Assembly: GCA_902784755.1 (NCBI GenBank) | Contig: CACZVX010000004.1 | Span: forward strand, 1-64,000 | Direction of reading: 5' to 3' | Source: an uncultured Prevotellaceae bacterium | GTDB lineage: Bacteria > Bacteroidota > Bacteroidia > Bacteroidales > Bacteroidaceae | DNA length: 64,000 bases | Part shown: positions 1 to 9,656 of the stretch, piece by piece | How the letters are laid out: the number at the start of each line of letters is the position of its first letter | Numbering within the stretch: the stretch's first letter is position 1 | Notes under the pieces: model-generated | The model's database searches: none | What the model was told of the DNA's origin: nothing | The model's input: the letters and a program-made list of their open reading frames with translations, nothing else | Position numbers and translations under genes: made by a program

Positions 1-29
1 TATTATTATTCTAAACTATTCTGCCTTTA

Positions 30-925
30 TCAAATCCCTTTGTTCCACATGGTCTGACGCGGTTTGATGGTGATAATACCACTTTCCACATCGTGCACAT
101 CGTCCTGATATTGCTTCAGGGCCATAGCAATCACGGCCATGTAAATCTCACGGTCAATACCCTTTGACTGAATTCCGTCTTTCAGTACCACGTTTGTCTT
201 ATGAGCCACTTCAGCAGCTATCTCGGTGGTCTTGGCAACAGCCTTCACGGGTTGCACGGCGGCAGCAGCCTCGGCAGCCTTCTTCAGTTCGCGCTGGTGA
301 ACAATGATCATTCCGAAGATGCGGAAGAAGACGTAGAGCAGAGCCAGACAGAAGAACACAATGCCCATGGAGAGAACCGTAATACCGAAGCCATGAGGGT
401 CGTCGCGCTTCAGGCGGGCAATCTTGCTCTCATTGATTTCGATGTAGTTTCCGGTACCTGGTGTAACGGCTTCTGCAGGCTTCACGTCCCATTGCAGGAA
501 TCCGTCCTTGATGCGTTACCATCGTAGAGGGCAATCCAAAGCGGCTTGCCGGGAACAGATTTCGCATTGAGATGAAGGAATCCCTTTGCGGGGTTTGAGT
601 TAATGAATAGAACGAGATGCTCCCGGGCTGACATGGCTGAGCGGTCGTCACCATTGGGAATGATGCTCATGAGCGCAATACGCTGGGGAGCATTCAATGA
701 TGGGTCGAGCACCTTGCGGTCGGTGGCAATATACATTCCCCTGATGTCGTAAGTGGAGAAAGATGTATTTACCAGTTCCACCCAAGGCAGATGCTGTCCG
801 AATTCATCTTGCACGCTGGCCTTATTATCTGTGAGAACCTCATTGATCTTGATGTTTTTCGCTCCCTGCGCAAACATCATGGTTGAGATTCCCATTAAAA
901 AGGCCGCCAAAAAGATTTTTTTCAT
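30..925 (-). pseudogene. OadG-type decarboxylase gamma subunit with lamin-tail domain, frame-disrupted
   Basis: Two minus-strand frames together look like one Bacteroidetes gene. The frame at 925-482 begins with a signal peptide (MKKIFLAAFLMGIS...FAQG) and a lamin-tail-like domain (INEVLTDN, WVELVN), then ends at a stop after LYDGNASRTDSCNGT. The frame at 485-30 continues with WDVKPAEAVTPG and one membrane helix (ITVLSMGIVFFCLALLYVFF), typical of OadG, the small membrane anchor of sodium-pumping decarboxylases. The downstream frame is open upstream only to about position 520 (IKDGFLQWDV). The frames therefore meet near GNA/IKDG but do not join. From memory, intact relatives have roughly 20 more residues here, so a short out-of-frame deletion is likely. 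It could also be an assembly error. It lies 60 bp downstream of the AspT-like gene, probably in the same transcript. Identity is fairly sure; real inactivation is not. Confidence 0.7.
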
Positions 926-985
926 TAGACTTTGATTGTATTATATTGATTGTTGTTTATAATTCTCCGTGCCTCTGTGCACTAT

Positions 986-2671
986 CTATACCCCGCAAAA
1001 GAAGAGCACGATGATTTGTGCCGTCAGGATTCGCAGGAACATCGATAGCGGATAAACCGTGGAATAGCCTACGGCAGGTGCCTCTTTCGAGCAGATGGAG
1101 TTCGCATACGCTAATGCTGGAGGATCGGTATAAGTACCGGCCAGCATACCCATGATGGTGAAATAGTTGAACTTGTATTTCAAGCGGGCAATGGGGCCTA
1201 CGATTAAAATGGGAACAACGGTAATGATGAAACCTGTCAGGACAAACAGCAGTCCGTCGCCCTGAACAACCGTTTCCCAGAATCCGGCACCCGCCTTGAT
1301 TCCCACACTTGCCAGGAAAAGCACGAGTCCTATCTCGCGAAGCATCATATTGGCCGAGGTCGTGGTATAGGTAACCAAGTGGATTTTATAGCCGTAACGG
1401 CCAATGAGAATGGCAATGATAAGTGGGCCGCCTGCAATACCAAGCTTCATGGGAACGGGCATTCCCGGAATGGCGATGGGCAGGGAACCAAAGATGATAC
1501 CTATAATAATACCAACGAAGATGGTCGCGATGTTTGGAGTATCAAGCCGGCGGATGGAATTACCCATCATACTGGCCACATTATTAACAGCATCTTCAGG
1601 TCCGACAACCATCACGCGGTCACCTACCTGCAAAGGCAGAGTGGGGGAAGCGAAGATGTCCATGCCCTGACGGGTTACACGGGTTACATTCACACCATGC
1701 ATACGTGAAAGGTGAAGCTGTCCGAGCGTCTTTCCGTTGATAGAGGGCTGGGTCACAATCACGCGCTTGCTCACCATCGGCTGGTCTTGCTCTTTCCAGT
1801 CCATATCGATTTCCGGACCCAAGAAGGCCACGATGGCTTCAGCATCGGCTTCCGCACAAACCACGCGAACCTTGTCGCCAATGTGGAAAATAGTGTCGCG
1901 GTTTGGAATAGTCACGTGCCCGTCGTGCAGATAGCGGGAGCATACAAAGTCGCGGTTCAGGAATGCATGAACTTGCATCAGGGTCTTTCCTTCGAGGTAA
2001 GCATTCGTCACCTCAATGTGCATCTTGTGCGGTTTCACGGCTGCATTATCACCTTCCAGACGAATGAGGTCTTCTTCCTCTTTTTCCAGACTCACCCGGC
2101 AGATATAGCGAACGGCTATCGTAGCCACAATAATGCCCACCACACCTAACGGATAGGCACAGGCATAACCCGATGCAATCTGAGGAGCATTACTGCCGAA
2201 AACTGTGCTTAGGGCTTCGTTGGCAGCACCAAGACCCGGGGTGTTAGTCACGGCTCCATAGAGCGTACCCACCATCATCGGAAGGTTGTTCGGATTGCTG
2301 GTGTCGAAGAAGATATAGTAGCACCCGAACATTACCAGAATGTTGAGCAGAATAGCGGCGGCTGCAAGTCCGTTGAGCTTAATGCCCGAGGCTCCAAAAC
2401 TTTCGAAGAAACCGGGACCTACCTGCAAACCGATCATGAAGACAAAGAGAACAAGACCGAAATCTTGGATGAATGTCAATATGTTGCCGGGAGCCGTGAA
2501 TCCGATGTGACCGGCTACGATACCCGCAAAAAGCACAAAGGTAACGCCAAGTGAAATGCCTCCGATTCTAATCTTTCCGAGGAGCACGCCGACAGCTATA
2601 ACAATGGAATAAAGAAGCACGATATGCGCTACTGAATCTGTTGCCTGAAATAATTCTATAAACCAATCCAT
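986..2671 (-). CDS. AspT/YidE-family (AAEx) transporter with two TrkA-C domains
   Basis: This 561-residue membrane protein has the AAEx family layout: an N-terminal block of about five helices (residues 1-190), a cytoplasmic centre with two TrkA-C/RCK-C-like domains (about 205-285 and 290-375), and a second helical block with the repeat-type motif [14 protein letters not shown]. The matching N-terminal motif is [17 protein letters not shown]. Known family members exchange aspartate for alanine or export succinate (SucE of Corynebacterium glutamicum). The neighbours are an OadG-type subunit and divergent methylmalonyl-CoA mutase genes, so dicarboxylate or succinate export is a reasonable inference, not a demonstrated substrate. 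A TAACTTTG promoter element lies 34 bp upstream of the ATG. Confidence 0.85.
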   Translation of the reverse strand: MDWFIELFQATDSVAHIVLLYSIVIAVGVLLGKIRIGGISLGVTFVLFAGIVAGHIGFTAPGNILTFIQDFGLVLFVFMIGLQVGPGFFESFGASGIKLNGLAAAAILLNILVMFGCYYIFFDTSNPNNLPMMVGTLYGAVTNTPGLGAANEALSTVFGSNAPQIASGYACAYPLGVVGIIVATIAVRYICRVSLEKEEEDLIRLEGDNAAVKPHKMHIEVTNAYLEGKTLMQVHAFLNRDFVCSRYLHDGHVTIPNRDTIFHIGDKVRVVCAEADAEAIVAFLGPEIDMDWKEQDQPMVSKRVIVTQPSINGKTLGQLHLSRMHGVNVTRVTRQGMDIFASPTLPLQVGDRVMVVGPEDAVNNVASMMGNSIRRLDTPNIATIFVGIIIGIIFGSLPIAIPGMPVPMKLGIAGGPLIIAILIGRYGYKIHLVTYTTTSANMMLREIGLVLFLASVGIKAGAGFWETVVQGDGLLFVLTGFIITVVPILIVGPIARLKYKFNYFTIMGMLAGTYTDPPALAYANSICSKEAPAVGYSTVYPLSMFLRILTAQIIVLFFCGV

Positions 2672-2704
2672 AAATCGTCAATATACTAACGCCGAAAATC
2701 GTTG

Positions 2705-2712
2705 CAAAGTTA
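2705..2712 (-). promoter_or_regulatory. -7 element upstream of the AspT-like gene
   Basis: TAACTTTG on the minus strand matches the Bacteroidetes TAnnTTTG box and sits 34 bp before the ATG at 2671. No clear TTTG box is visible at the expected upstream spacing. Confidence 0.55.
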
Positions 2713-2837
2713 CTCAATTTATTGCGCATAAAATAATTTTTGTGCAATTATTTTGTGTTTACATGAGAAGTTTTTGGATTTTTTGCGTTTAAAAATTTAT
2801 TTTTCCCGATTTGTTTTTTTGTATTCAAAAAATATGC

Positions 2838-2845
2838 TATATTTG
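2838..2845 (+). promoter_or_regulatory. -7 element upstream of mutA
   Basis: TATATTTG matches TAnnTTTG. TTTG motifs upstream lie at 16 or 24 bp rather than the usual 19-21. The box falls inside the longest open frame, which begins at 2811, so that frame start is too early. I see no cobalamin riboswitch in the short leader to 2904. Confidence 0.55.
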
Positions 2846-2903
2846 CACAATAATATTTAGCAAGGTATATCTTTTAAATAAACTTATTTTAGTACAATCA
2901 ACT

Positions 2904-4757
2904 ATGGCACAACAAAAAGAGAAACTCTTCACCGAGTTTCAGGCGCCAACCCGACAAGAATGGCTCGACAAGATTGAAGTCGACCTGAAGGGTGCGGATT
3001 TCCAGAAACGACTCGTGTGGAGAACCAATGAGGGCTTCAACCTGCAGCCCTTCTATCGCCGCGAAGACTTATTGACAATGAAAACACCCGACGCTCTGCC
3101 GGGCGAGTTCCCGTTTGTCCGCGGTAACAAAAAGAACGACAACGCCTGGTATGTTCGTCAGAACATTCTTGCCGATGATGCCTCAGCTGCCAACGCAAAA
3201 GCTCTTGACATTCTGAACAAGGGCGTTGACTCCCTGGGATTCAAGATTCCAAGAGATCTCGTCAGCGCTGAGTTTATCGAGACTTTGCTGAAGGACATTC
3301 GCTGCGACATTGTGGAGGTGAACTTCAAGACTTGTCAGCGCTGTTCGCTTGAACTGGCTAAGATTCTCGCCGCTTATTTCGAGAAGCAGGGCTACGACAA
3401 GGAGAAGATCGTAGGCTCCATCAATTGGGACCCGATGAAGAAGATGGTCATGAAGGGTCGCGACGTGCAGCCTGTTTTGGCTCTGGCTCCCCAGCTTGTA
3501 GAAGCCATGAAGGAGTATCCTAATTTCCGTTGCATTTCGGTAAACACCGTTGCGCTTAATAACGCAGGTGCCTACATCGTGCAGGAACTGGGTTACGCGC
3601 TGGCTTGGGGTAATGAATATCTCCAGCAGCTTGTGGACGCTGGTGTGGATGTTGACCTGGCTGCCAAGAGCATCAAGTTCAACATGGGTATCTCTGAGAA
3701 CTACTTCATGGAACTGGCTAAGTTCCGCGCTGCCCGTCTGCTTTGGGCACAAATCGTGAAGCAGTATGAACCCAAGTGCGACTGCGCTTGCAAGATGTGC
3801 GTAAATGCCATTACATCAACCTATAACCAGACTTTGTTCGACTCTTATGTGAACCTGCTTCGTTCTCAGACAGAGACGATGAGTGCAGCCTTAGGTGGTG
3901 TTCACTCTATCGTGGTTACTCCGTTTAATGTGACGTATGAGGCTCCCAACGAGTTCTCAGAGCGTATCGCCCGCAACCAGCAGTTGCTTTGCAAAGAGGA
4001 GAGTCATTTCGACAAAGTGGTTGACCCAGGTGCTGGTTCTTACTTTATTGAGACACTTACCAATTCACTCGCAACTGAAGGCTGGAAGATTTTCCTGAAG
4101 GTTGAAGAGGAAGGCGGCTTCCTGGAGGCCGTGAAGAAAGGCACCATTCAGGACGACATCAACGCTACGAATGTGAAGCGTCATGGCGATGCTGCCAAGC
4201 GCAAGGAGTTCCTGCTGGGTACCAACCAGTTCCCGAACTTCACGGAAAAGAGTGAAGGCAAGCGCCCAGTGGCAAAGACTTGTCATTGTGGGGAAGCTCA
4301 TCATGAGGCTGCTTTCAAGGCTATTGAGAGTTCCCGTCTGGCCGCAGATTATGAGAGTCTTCGTATCCACACCGAGGAAACCCGCGTTCCTACCGCATTC
4401 ATGCTGACCATCGGTAACTTGGCTATGCGTCAGGCTCGCGCTCAGTTCTCTTGCAACTTCCTGGCAACAGCTGGTTGGAAGGTGATGGACAACCTTGGCT
4501 TCAAGACCGTGGAAGAAGGTGTTGACGCTGCTTTGAAGGCTGGTGCTGACGTAGTAGTGCTCTGCTCTTCTGATGATGAGTATGCTGAGTATGCTATTCC
4601 TGCTTTCAAGTATCTTGACGGCCGTGCCATGTTCGTGGTAGCTGGTGCTCCTGCTTGCATGGAAGACCTGAAAGCTGCTGGTATTGAGAACTTCATTCAT
4701 GTGCGTTGCAACGTGCTTGAGACCATGAAGGAATATAATCAGAAACTTGGTATTTAA
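2904..4757 (+). CDS. mutA: methylmalonyl-CoA mutase small (beta) subunit
   Basis: The small subunit of adenosylcobalamin-dependent methylmalonyl-CoA mutase, 617 residues. It pairs with MutB to interconvert succinyl-CoA and (R)-methylmalonyl-CoA in propionate formation. The TIM-barrel-like region holds FSERIARNQQLL and DPGAGSYFIETLT. The C-terminal domain is B12-domain-like but lacks the DxHxxG cobalt-ligand motif, as expected for the non-catalytic subunit. Two Cys/His-rich patches stand out: C292, C294, C296, C299 and C460-H461-C462 followed by H466-H467. I chose the ATG at 2904 (MAQQKEKLF), because the open frame from 2811 would place the promoter box inside the coding region. mutB follows after 18 bp. 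Confidence 0.93.
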   Translation: MAQQKEKLFTEFQAPTRQEWLDKIEVDLKGADFQKRLVWRTNEGFNLQPFYRREDLLTMKTPDALPGEFPFVRGNKKNDNAWYVRQNILADDASAANAKALDILNKGVDSLGFKIPRDLVSAEFIETLLKDIRCDIVEVNFKTCQRCSLELAKILAAYFEKQGYDKEKIVGSINWDPMKKMVMKGRDVQPVLALAPQLVEAMKEYPNFRCISVNTVALNNAGAYIVQELGYALAWGNEYLQQLVDAGVDVDLAAKSIKFNMGISENYFMELAKFRAARLLWAQIVKQYEPKCDCACKMCVNAITSTYNQTLFDSYVNLLRSQTETMSAALGGVHSIVVTPFNVTYEAPNEFSERIARNQQLLCKEESHFDKVVDPGAGSYFIETLTNSLATEGWKIFLKVEEEGGFLEAVKKGTIQDDINATNVKRHGDAAKRKEFLLGTNQFPNFTEKSEGKRPVAKTCHCGEAHHEAAFKAIESSRLAADYESLRIHTEETRVPTAFMLTIGNLAMRQARAQFSCNFLATAGWKVMDNLGFKTVEEGVDAALKAGADVVVLCSSDDEYAEYAIPAFKYLDGRAMFVVAGAPACMEDLKAAGIENFIHVRCNVLETMKEYNQKLGI

Positions 4758-4775
4758 AATTGGAGGACTTGAATT

Positions 4776-6938
4776 ATGCGTAAACAATTTAATAATGTAG
4801 ATATATACGCTGGCATCAAGGCCCAAGACGGTGCCAAGTGGATTGAGGACAATAACATCGAATACAACTGGAAGACTCCAGAGCATATCGAGGTTCGTCC
4901 TGTTTATACGAAAGAAGATTTGGAAGGTATGGAACACCTCGACTTCACGGCTGGTATTCCTCCTTATCTTCGTGGTCCTTATAGCATGATGTATCCTTTC
5001 CGTCCGTGGACCATCCGTCAGTATGCCGGATTCTCTACCGCTGAGGAATCAAATGCATTCTATCGCCGTAACCTGGCTTCTGGTCAGAAAGGTCTTTCTG
5101 TAGCATTCGACCTTCCTACACACCGTGGTTACGACCCCGATAACGCTCGTGTAGTGGGTGATGTGGGTAAGGCTGGTGTGAGTATCTGTAACGAAGAGAA
5201 CATGAAGGTGCTCTTCTCGGGTATTCCATTGAACAAGATGTCGGTTTCGATGACCATGAACGGAGCCGTGCTGCCCATTCTGGCCTTCTATATCGTGGCC
5301 GGACTGGAGCAGGGCGCCAAGCTCGAGGAGATGGCCGGAACCATTCAGAACGATATTCTGAAGGAGTTCATGGTGCGTAACACCTATATCTATCCTCCCG
5401 CATTCTCCATGAAGATTATTGCTGATATCTTCGAATACACTTCGCAGAACATGCCGAAGTTCAACTCGATTTCTATTTCGGGTTACCACATGCAGGAAGC
5501 TGGTGCTACGGCCGATATCGAGCTGGCTTACACCCTTGCCGACGGTATGGACTATCTGCGCACGGGTATCAACGCTGGTATTGATATTGATGCTTTCGCT
5601 CCTCGTCTTTCATTCTTCTGGGCTATTGGTATGAACCACTTTATGGAGATTGCCAAGATGCGTGCCGGTCGTCTGTTGTGGGCAAAGATTACCAAGAGCT
5701 TCGGTGCCAAGAACCCGAAGTCAATGGCTCTTCGTACACACTCTCAGACCTCAGGATGGTCACTCACGGAGCAAGACCCGTTCAACAATGTAGGCCGTAC
5801 TTGTATTGAGGCTATGGCAGCTGTGCTGGGTCACACGCAGTCACTCCATACGAATGCTCTTGACGAGGCTATCGCTCTGCCTACCGACTTCTCTGCTCGT
5901 ATTGCACGTAACACGCAGATCTACATTCAGAATGAGACTAAGGTGTGCAAGCACATCGACCCATGGGCCGGTTCATACTATGTGGAGACCCTGACGAATG
6001 AACTCGTTCACAAGGCATGGGAACACATTCAGGAGATTGAGAAGCTCGGCGGTATGGCCAAGGCTATTGAGACCGGTATTCCTAAGATGCGTATCGAGGA
6101 AGCTGCTGCCCGTACTCAGGCTCGTATCGACTCAGGTGTTCAGACCATCGTAGGTACTAACAAGTATCGTCTTGATCATGAAGATCCTATCGATATTCTT
6201 GAGGTGGACAACACAGCCGTGCGCAAGCAGCAGGAAGAGAGTCTGGCAGAAGTACGTGGCAGTCGCGACGAGGCCGCTTGCCAGGAGGCATTGAAGAAGA
6301 TTACCGAGTGCGTGCGCGACTTCAAGGAAGGCCGCAAGTCGGAGAACAACCTGCTGGATTTGGCCGTCAAGGCAGCCCAGTTGCGTTGTACTCTTGGTGA
6401 GATTAGTGATGCCTGCGAGGAAATCGTAGGCCGTTATAAGGCAGTAATCAGAACTATTTCAGGCGTGTATTCATCAGAAAGCAAGAACGACTCCGACTTT
6501 GAGAAAGCTTGTGAGTTGACAGAAGAGTTTGCCAAGAAGGAAGGTCGCCGTCCGCGTATCTTCGTTGCCAAGATGGGACAGGATGGTCACGACCGTGGCG
6601 CAAAGGTAGTGGCAACGGGTTATGCCGACTGTGGCTTCGATGTGGATATGGGACCTTTGTTCCAGACTCCGGAAGAGGCTGCTCGTGAGGCCGTGGAGAA
6701 CGACGTTCACATTGTGGGTGCTTCTTCGCTGGCTGCAGGTCATAAGACGTTGATTCCTCAGCTTATTCAGGAACTCCACAAACTAGGCCGTGACGATATC
6801 ATGGTCATTGCAGGTGGTGTGATTCCCGCTCAGGATTACGACTTCCTTTACAAGGCTGGCGTAGCTGCCATCTTCGGTCCTGGCACTTCAGTTGCCAAGG
6901 CAGCCTGCGAGATGATGAACCTCTTGCTTGAGAAGTAA
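4776..6938 (+). CDS. mutB: methylmalonyl-CoA mutase large (alpha) subunit
   Basis: The 720-residue catalytic subunit. The N-terminal part has the substrate barrel ([60 protein letters not shown]). The C-terminal domain has the base-off cobalamin motif D603-x-H605-x-x-G608 ([10 protein letters not shown]), then GASSLAAGH and IAGGVIP, which contact the nucleotide tail. It follows mutA by 18 bp and the pair is clearly one transcript, ended by a hairpin at 6960-7001. No epimerase gene or MeaB chaperone gene is present nearby. The function is secure from motifs and from the partner gene. Confidence 0.96.
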   Translation: MRKQFNNVDIYAGIKAQDGAKWIEDNNIEYNWKTPEHIEVRPVYTKEDLEGMEHLDFTAGIPPYLRGPYSMMYPFRPWTIRQYAGFSTAEESNAFYRRNLASGQKGLSVAFDLPTHRGYDPDNARVVGDVGKAGVSICNEENMKVLFSGIPLNKMSVSMTMNGAVLPILAFYIVAGLEQGAKLEEMAGTIQNDILKEFMVRNTYIYPPAFSMKIIADIFEYTSQNMPKFNSISISGYHMQEAGATADIELAYTLADGMDYLRTGINAGIDIDAFAPRLSFFWAIGMNHFMEIAKMRAGRLLWAKITKSFGAKNPKSMALRTHSQTSGWSLTEQDPFNNVGRTCIEAMAAVLGHTQSLHTNALDEAIALPTDFSARIARNTQIYIQNETKVCKHIDPWAGSYYVETLTNELVHKAWEHIQEIEKLGGMAKAIETGIPKMRIEEAAARTQARIDSGVQTIVGTNKYRLDHEDPIDILEVDNTAVRKQQEESLAEVRGSRDEAACQEALKKITECVRDFKEGRKSENNLLDLAVKAAQLRCTLGEISDACEEIVGRYKAVIRTISGVYSSESKNDSDFEKACELTEEFAKKEGRRPRIFVAKMGQDGHDRGAKVVATGYADCGFDVDMGPLFQTPEEAAREAVENDVHIVGASSLAAGHKTLIPQLIQELHKLGRDDIMVIAGGVIPAQDYDFLYKAGVAAIFGPGTSVAKAACEMMNLLLEK

Positions 6939-6959
6939 TCTCAGCTGAATCATCTGTTT

Positions 6960-7001
6960 TCACCCTTCGTTTATCTCATTTCCAGAGTAGGCGAAGGGTG
7001 A
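6960..7001 (+). terminator. terminator hairpin after mutB
   Basis: A perfect 10-bp inverted repeat, TCACCCTTCG at 6960-6969 and CGAAGGGTGA at 6992-7001, starts 21 bp after the mutB stop. It is followed by TTTGTTTAAA, a weak T tract. Confidence 0.7.
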
Positions 7002-7010
7002 TTTGTTTAA

Positions 7011-7098
7011 ATGGCATTTTAACGTTGCTTCTATGGCATTTAAGCGACGTAAGAATGGCGTGGAAACAAGGCTTAAATGCCATTTAGACAACGACCCT
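7011..7098. repeat. 22-bp-period intergenic repeat, locus A (four units)
   Basis: Four 22-bp units start at 7011, 7033, 7055 and 7077, each opening with ATGGC or ATGCC. The best-conserved stretch is ATGGCATTTAAGC. Unit starts at 7033 (ATGGCATTTAAGC) and sequence at 7071-7083 (GCTTAAATGCCAT) form a perfect 13-bp inverted repeat. The third unit is the most diverged. The element lies between the convergent mutB and rpiB genes. The same unit recurs at 46514-46601. Confidence 0.85.
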
Positions 7099-7136
7099 TT
7101 CATTCAGGTAAATTGAATGGAGTTTCAGTAAATAAA

Positions 7137-7176
7137 AATAGGAGACAAACACCAATTGTTGTGTCCGTCTCCTATT
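7137..7176 (-). terminator. terminator of the arabinose operon (after rpiB)
   Basis: An inverted repeat, AATAGGAGAC at 7137-7146 and GTCTCCTATT at 7167-7176, has an inner ACAC/GTGT pairing. Read on the minus strand it follows the rpiB stop by about 20 bp and is followed by TTTTATTTA. This suits an intrinsic terminator for the long minus-strand operon. Confidence 0.8.
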
Positions 7177-7196
7177 AAATGTATTATCCGAAAGAT

Positions 7197-7640
7197 TTAT
7201 TTCTGTACGGGAATCTTATCCACGCGACGCTGATGACGACCGCCTTCGAAGGGAACCGTGAAGAACTTGTCCATGATGGCACGGGCCGTGTTGTTGTCGA
7301 TGAAACGACCGGGCATCACGAGCACGTTGGCATCGTTGTGCTGACGAATCAGCTGGCCAATTTCAGGGTCCCAGCATACACCGGCGCGAACGCCTTGGTG
7401 CTTATTAAGCGTCATGGAGATGCCCTGACCACTGCCGCAGATGGCAATGCCGGGATAGACTTCACCGCTCTCGATACCCTCGGCCAAGGCATGGCCGTAG
7501 TCGGGATAGTCAACGGAGGCGTCGCTCCATGTGCCGTAATCCTTCACGGGATAGCCTTTCTCTTCAAGATATTGCAGTACGAACTGCTTCAAAGGAAAGC
7601 CTGCATGGTCGCAGGCTACTCCTACACACTTTACGTCCAT
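7197..7640 (-). CDS. rpiB: ribose-5-phosphate isomerase B
   Basis: A 147-residue RpiB/LacA/LacB-type isomerase that interconverts ribose 5-phosphate and ribulose 5-phosphate in the cytoplasm. It shows the family start VACDHAGFPLKQ, the substrate loop ICGSGQGISMTLNKHQGVRAG with an active-site cysteine (C of ICGSG), and the C-terminal segment VLVMPGRFID. Its ATG overlaps the transketolase stop by one base (TAATG), which suggests translational coupling. It is the last gene of the arabinose operon and helps dispose of the pentose phosphates made upstream. Confidence 0.93.
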   Translation of the reverse strand: MDVKCVGVACDHAGFPLKQFVLQYLEEKGYPVKDYGTWSDASVDYPDYGHALAEGIESGEVYPGIAICGSGQGISMTLNKHQGVRAGVCWDPEIGQLIRQHNDANVLVMPGRFIDNNTARAIMDKFFTVPFEGGRHQRRVDKIPVQK

Positions 7641-9652
7641 TATGCTAAAAGCTTTTTAACCTGCTCATATACATTTTGGCCAGTATAGCCAAGCTTCTCA
7701 TCAAGCACCTTGTAAGGAGCAGAGAAACCGAAGCTTTCGAGACCCCAAACACAACCGTCAGCGCCTACAAGACCTTCGAGCGTTACAGGCAGACCAGCGG
7801 TCATACCGAACTTCTTCTTGCCAGAAGGCAGAACGCTCTGCTGATACTCCTTCGACTGACTGCGGAAGAGACCCTCAGAAGGAACGCTCACCACGCGAAC
7901 CTTAATGCCGTCGGCCTTCAGCAACTTGGCACCAGCCTCAAGGGTAGATACCTCAGAACCGCTGGCCAGCAAGATTACGTCGTAGTCCTCATCACTTCCG
8001 GCAACTACATAAGCACCCTTAGCGGCCTGATTGTAGTCGTTGCCTTCGGGAAGCATCTCAATGTTCTGACGAGAGAAGATGAGCGCCGATGGGGTAGTGG
8101 TGTTCTCCATGGCCAGACGCCAGCAAACTGTTGTTTCCTCAGCATCAGCAGGACGAAGCACGAGCATAGAATTCTTGCCGCTGTGGTTCTTCAGTTTTTC
8201 CATCAGACGAATCTGAGCTTCCTGCTCAACAGGCTCGTGGGTAGGACCATCCTCACCAACGCGGAAAGCATCGTGAGTCCAGATGAACTTCACGGGGAGT
8301 TCCATCAAGGCAGCCATACGAACGGCAGGCTTCATATAGTCGGAGAATACAAAGAAGGTTCCGCAAGCGGGGATGACACCTCCGTGGAGAGCCATACCGA
8401 TGCAGCAGCAAGCCATGGTGAGCTCAGCTACACCTGCCTGGAAGAATGCACCGCTGAAGTCGCCCTTTGTGAAAGCGTGAGTCTTCTTCAGGAAGCCGTC
8501 AGTCTTATCTGAGTTCGACAGGTCAGCAGAAGCGCAGATCATATTGGGCACCTGCTCAGCGAGTACGCCGAGAACGGTAGCACTTGCACCACGGGTAGCG
8601 GCACCGGCCTTCTGTTCAACCTTGCTCCAGTCAACCTTTGGAGCCTCGCCCTTGAACCACTGCTCCATCTGAGCGGCAAGTTCGGGATTGGCCTTGGCCC
8701 ATTCAGCCTTGGCAGCATAGCGCTGGGCGCAGATTTCCTTCAGTTCAGCAGCTCGCTTTGCATACATATCCTGTACTTCAGGGAAGATCTGGAAAGGATT
8801 CTCAGGATCAGCACCGAGGTTCTTCATGGTCTGCACGAAGTTGTCGCCACCGAGAGGAGCACCGTGTGTGGCGCAGTTAGCCTCATAGCTGGAGCCGTCG
8901 GCCTTGCGTGCACCCTTACCCATGATACATGCACCGATGATGAGCGATGGACGCTCCTTCTCAGCCTGTGCATTCTTGATGGCAGCACGGATTTCGTCAA
9001 CGTCGTTACCGTTGATCTTCTGTACGTACCATCCCCAAGACTCGTACTTCTTGGCGGTATCTTCGTCCATTACGTCCTCCACCTTCGTAGAGAGCTGGAT
9101 AGCGTTGGCGTCGTAGAACATGATGAGGTTGCTGAGACCGAGAGTTCCGGCTATACGTCCGGCACCCTGGGAAATCTCTTCCTCCACGCCACCGTCTGAG
9201 ATGTAGGCATAGATGTTCTGTCCCATCACCTCACCGAAGCGAGCCTTCAGGAAGTTGGCTGCGATGGCAGCACCTACGGCATAGGCATGTCCCTGTCCGA
9301 GAGGGCCGGAAGTGTTCTCTATGCCACGGAGCAGATTGTGCTCGGGGTGGCCGTGTGTGGGAGAACCCCACTGACGGAGTTGCTGGAGTTCCTCCAGACT
9401 ATACTTGCCGATGAGGGCGAGCTGAGCATAGAGCATGGGAGCCATGTGACCGGGATCGAGGAAGAAACGGTCGCGTCCTTCCCAGTTGGGATTCTCGGGA
9501 TCGTAAACGAGGAACTCGCTGTAGAGGGTGTTGATGAAGTCAGCACCACCCATAGCGCCACCGGGATGACCACTCTTAGCTTTTTCAACCATTGCGGCAG
9601 CAAGGATACGGATGTTGTCTGCTGCGCGGTTCATAATTTTGTTGTCGTTCAT
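7640..9652 (-). CDS. tkt: transketolase
   Basis: A full-length 670-residue transketolase. It transfers two-carbon units between pentose and other sugar phosphates using thiamine diphosphate. Visible features are the N-terminal MVEKAKSGHPGGAMGGADF, the diphosphate-binding region YISDGGVEEEISQGAGRIAG, the pyrimidine-domain segment WTHDAFRVGEDGPTHEPVEQ, and a C-terminal transketolase domain. It starts 4 bp after the arabinofuranosidase gene and overlaps rpiB. Placed in the ara operon, it processes xylulose 5-phosphate produced by AraD. Confidence 0.96.
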   Translation of the reverse strand: MNDNKIMNRAADNIRILAAAMVEKAKSGHPGGAMGGADFINTLYSEFLVYDPENPNWEGRDRFFLDPGHMAPMLYAQLALIGKYSLEELQQLRQWGSPTHGHPEHNLLRGIENTSGPLGQGHAYAVGAAIAANFLKARFGEVMGQNIYAYISDGGVEEEISQGAGRIAGTLGLSNLIMFYDANAIQLSTKVEDVMDEDTAKKYESWGWYVQKINGNDVDEIRAAIKNAQAEKERPSLIIGACIMGKGARKADGSSYEANCATHGAPLGGDNFVQTMKNLGADPENPFQIFPEVQDMYAKRAAELKEICAQRYAAKAEWAKANPELAAQMEQWFKGEAPKVDWSKVEQKAGAATRGASATVLGVLAEQVPNMICASADLSNSDKTDGFLKKTHAFTKGDFSGAFFQAGVAELTMACCCIGMALHGGVIPACGTFFVFSDYMKPAVRMAALMELPVKFIWTHDAFRVGEDGPTHEPVEQEAQIRLMEKLKNHSGKNSMLVLRPADAEETTVCWRLAMENTTTPSALIFSRQNIEMLPEGNDYNQAAKGAYVVAGSDEDYDVILLASGSEVSTLEAGAKLLKADGIKVRVVSVPSEGLFRSQSKEYQQSVLPSGKKKFGMTAGLPVTLEGLVGADGCVWGLESFGFSAPYKVLDEKLGYTGQNVYEQVKKLLA

Positions 9653-9656
9653 ATCT

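Noticed and set aside
482..925. Treating the lamin-tail frame as a complete separate secreted protein
   Set aside because: Its end reads through in the next frame directly into the OadG half, and related proteins carry both halves in one chain, so a disrupted single gene is more likely.
2672..2903. Cobalamin riboswitch upstream of the B12-dependent mutase
   Set aside because: The spacer is A/T-rich, shared with a divergent promoter and too short after the promoter box; no B12-box-like sequence is visible.
4065..4937. 290-residue frame antisense to mutA
   Set aside because: It is a shadow of the strongly coding mutA frame; no promoter, ribosome site or recognisable domain supports it. Similar long antisense frames across dnaJ (23145-23987) and the SSS gene were rejected for the same reason.
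6960..7176. Insertion-sequence remnant between mutB and rpiB
   Set aside because: The inverted repeats are explained by two terminators and the 22-bp repeat; there is no transposase frame and no target duplication.
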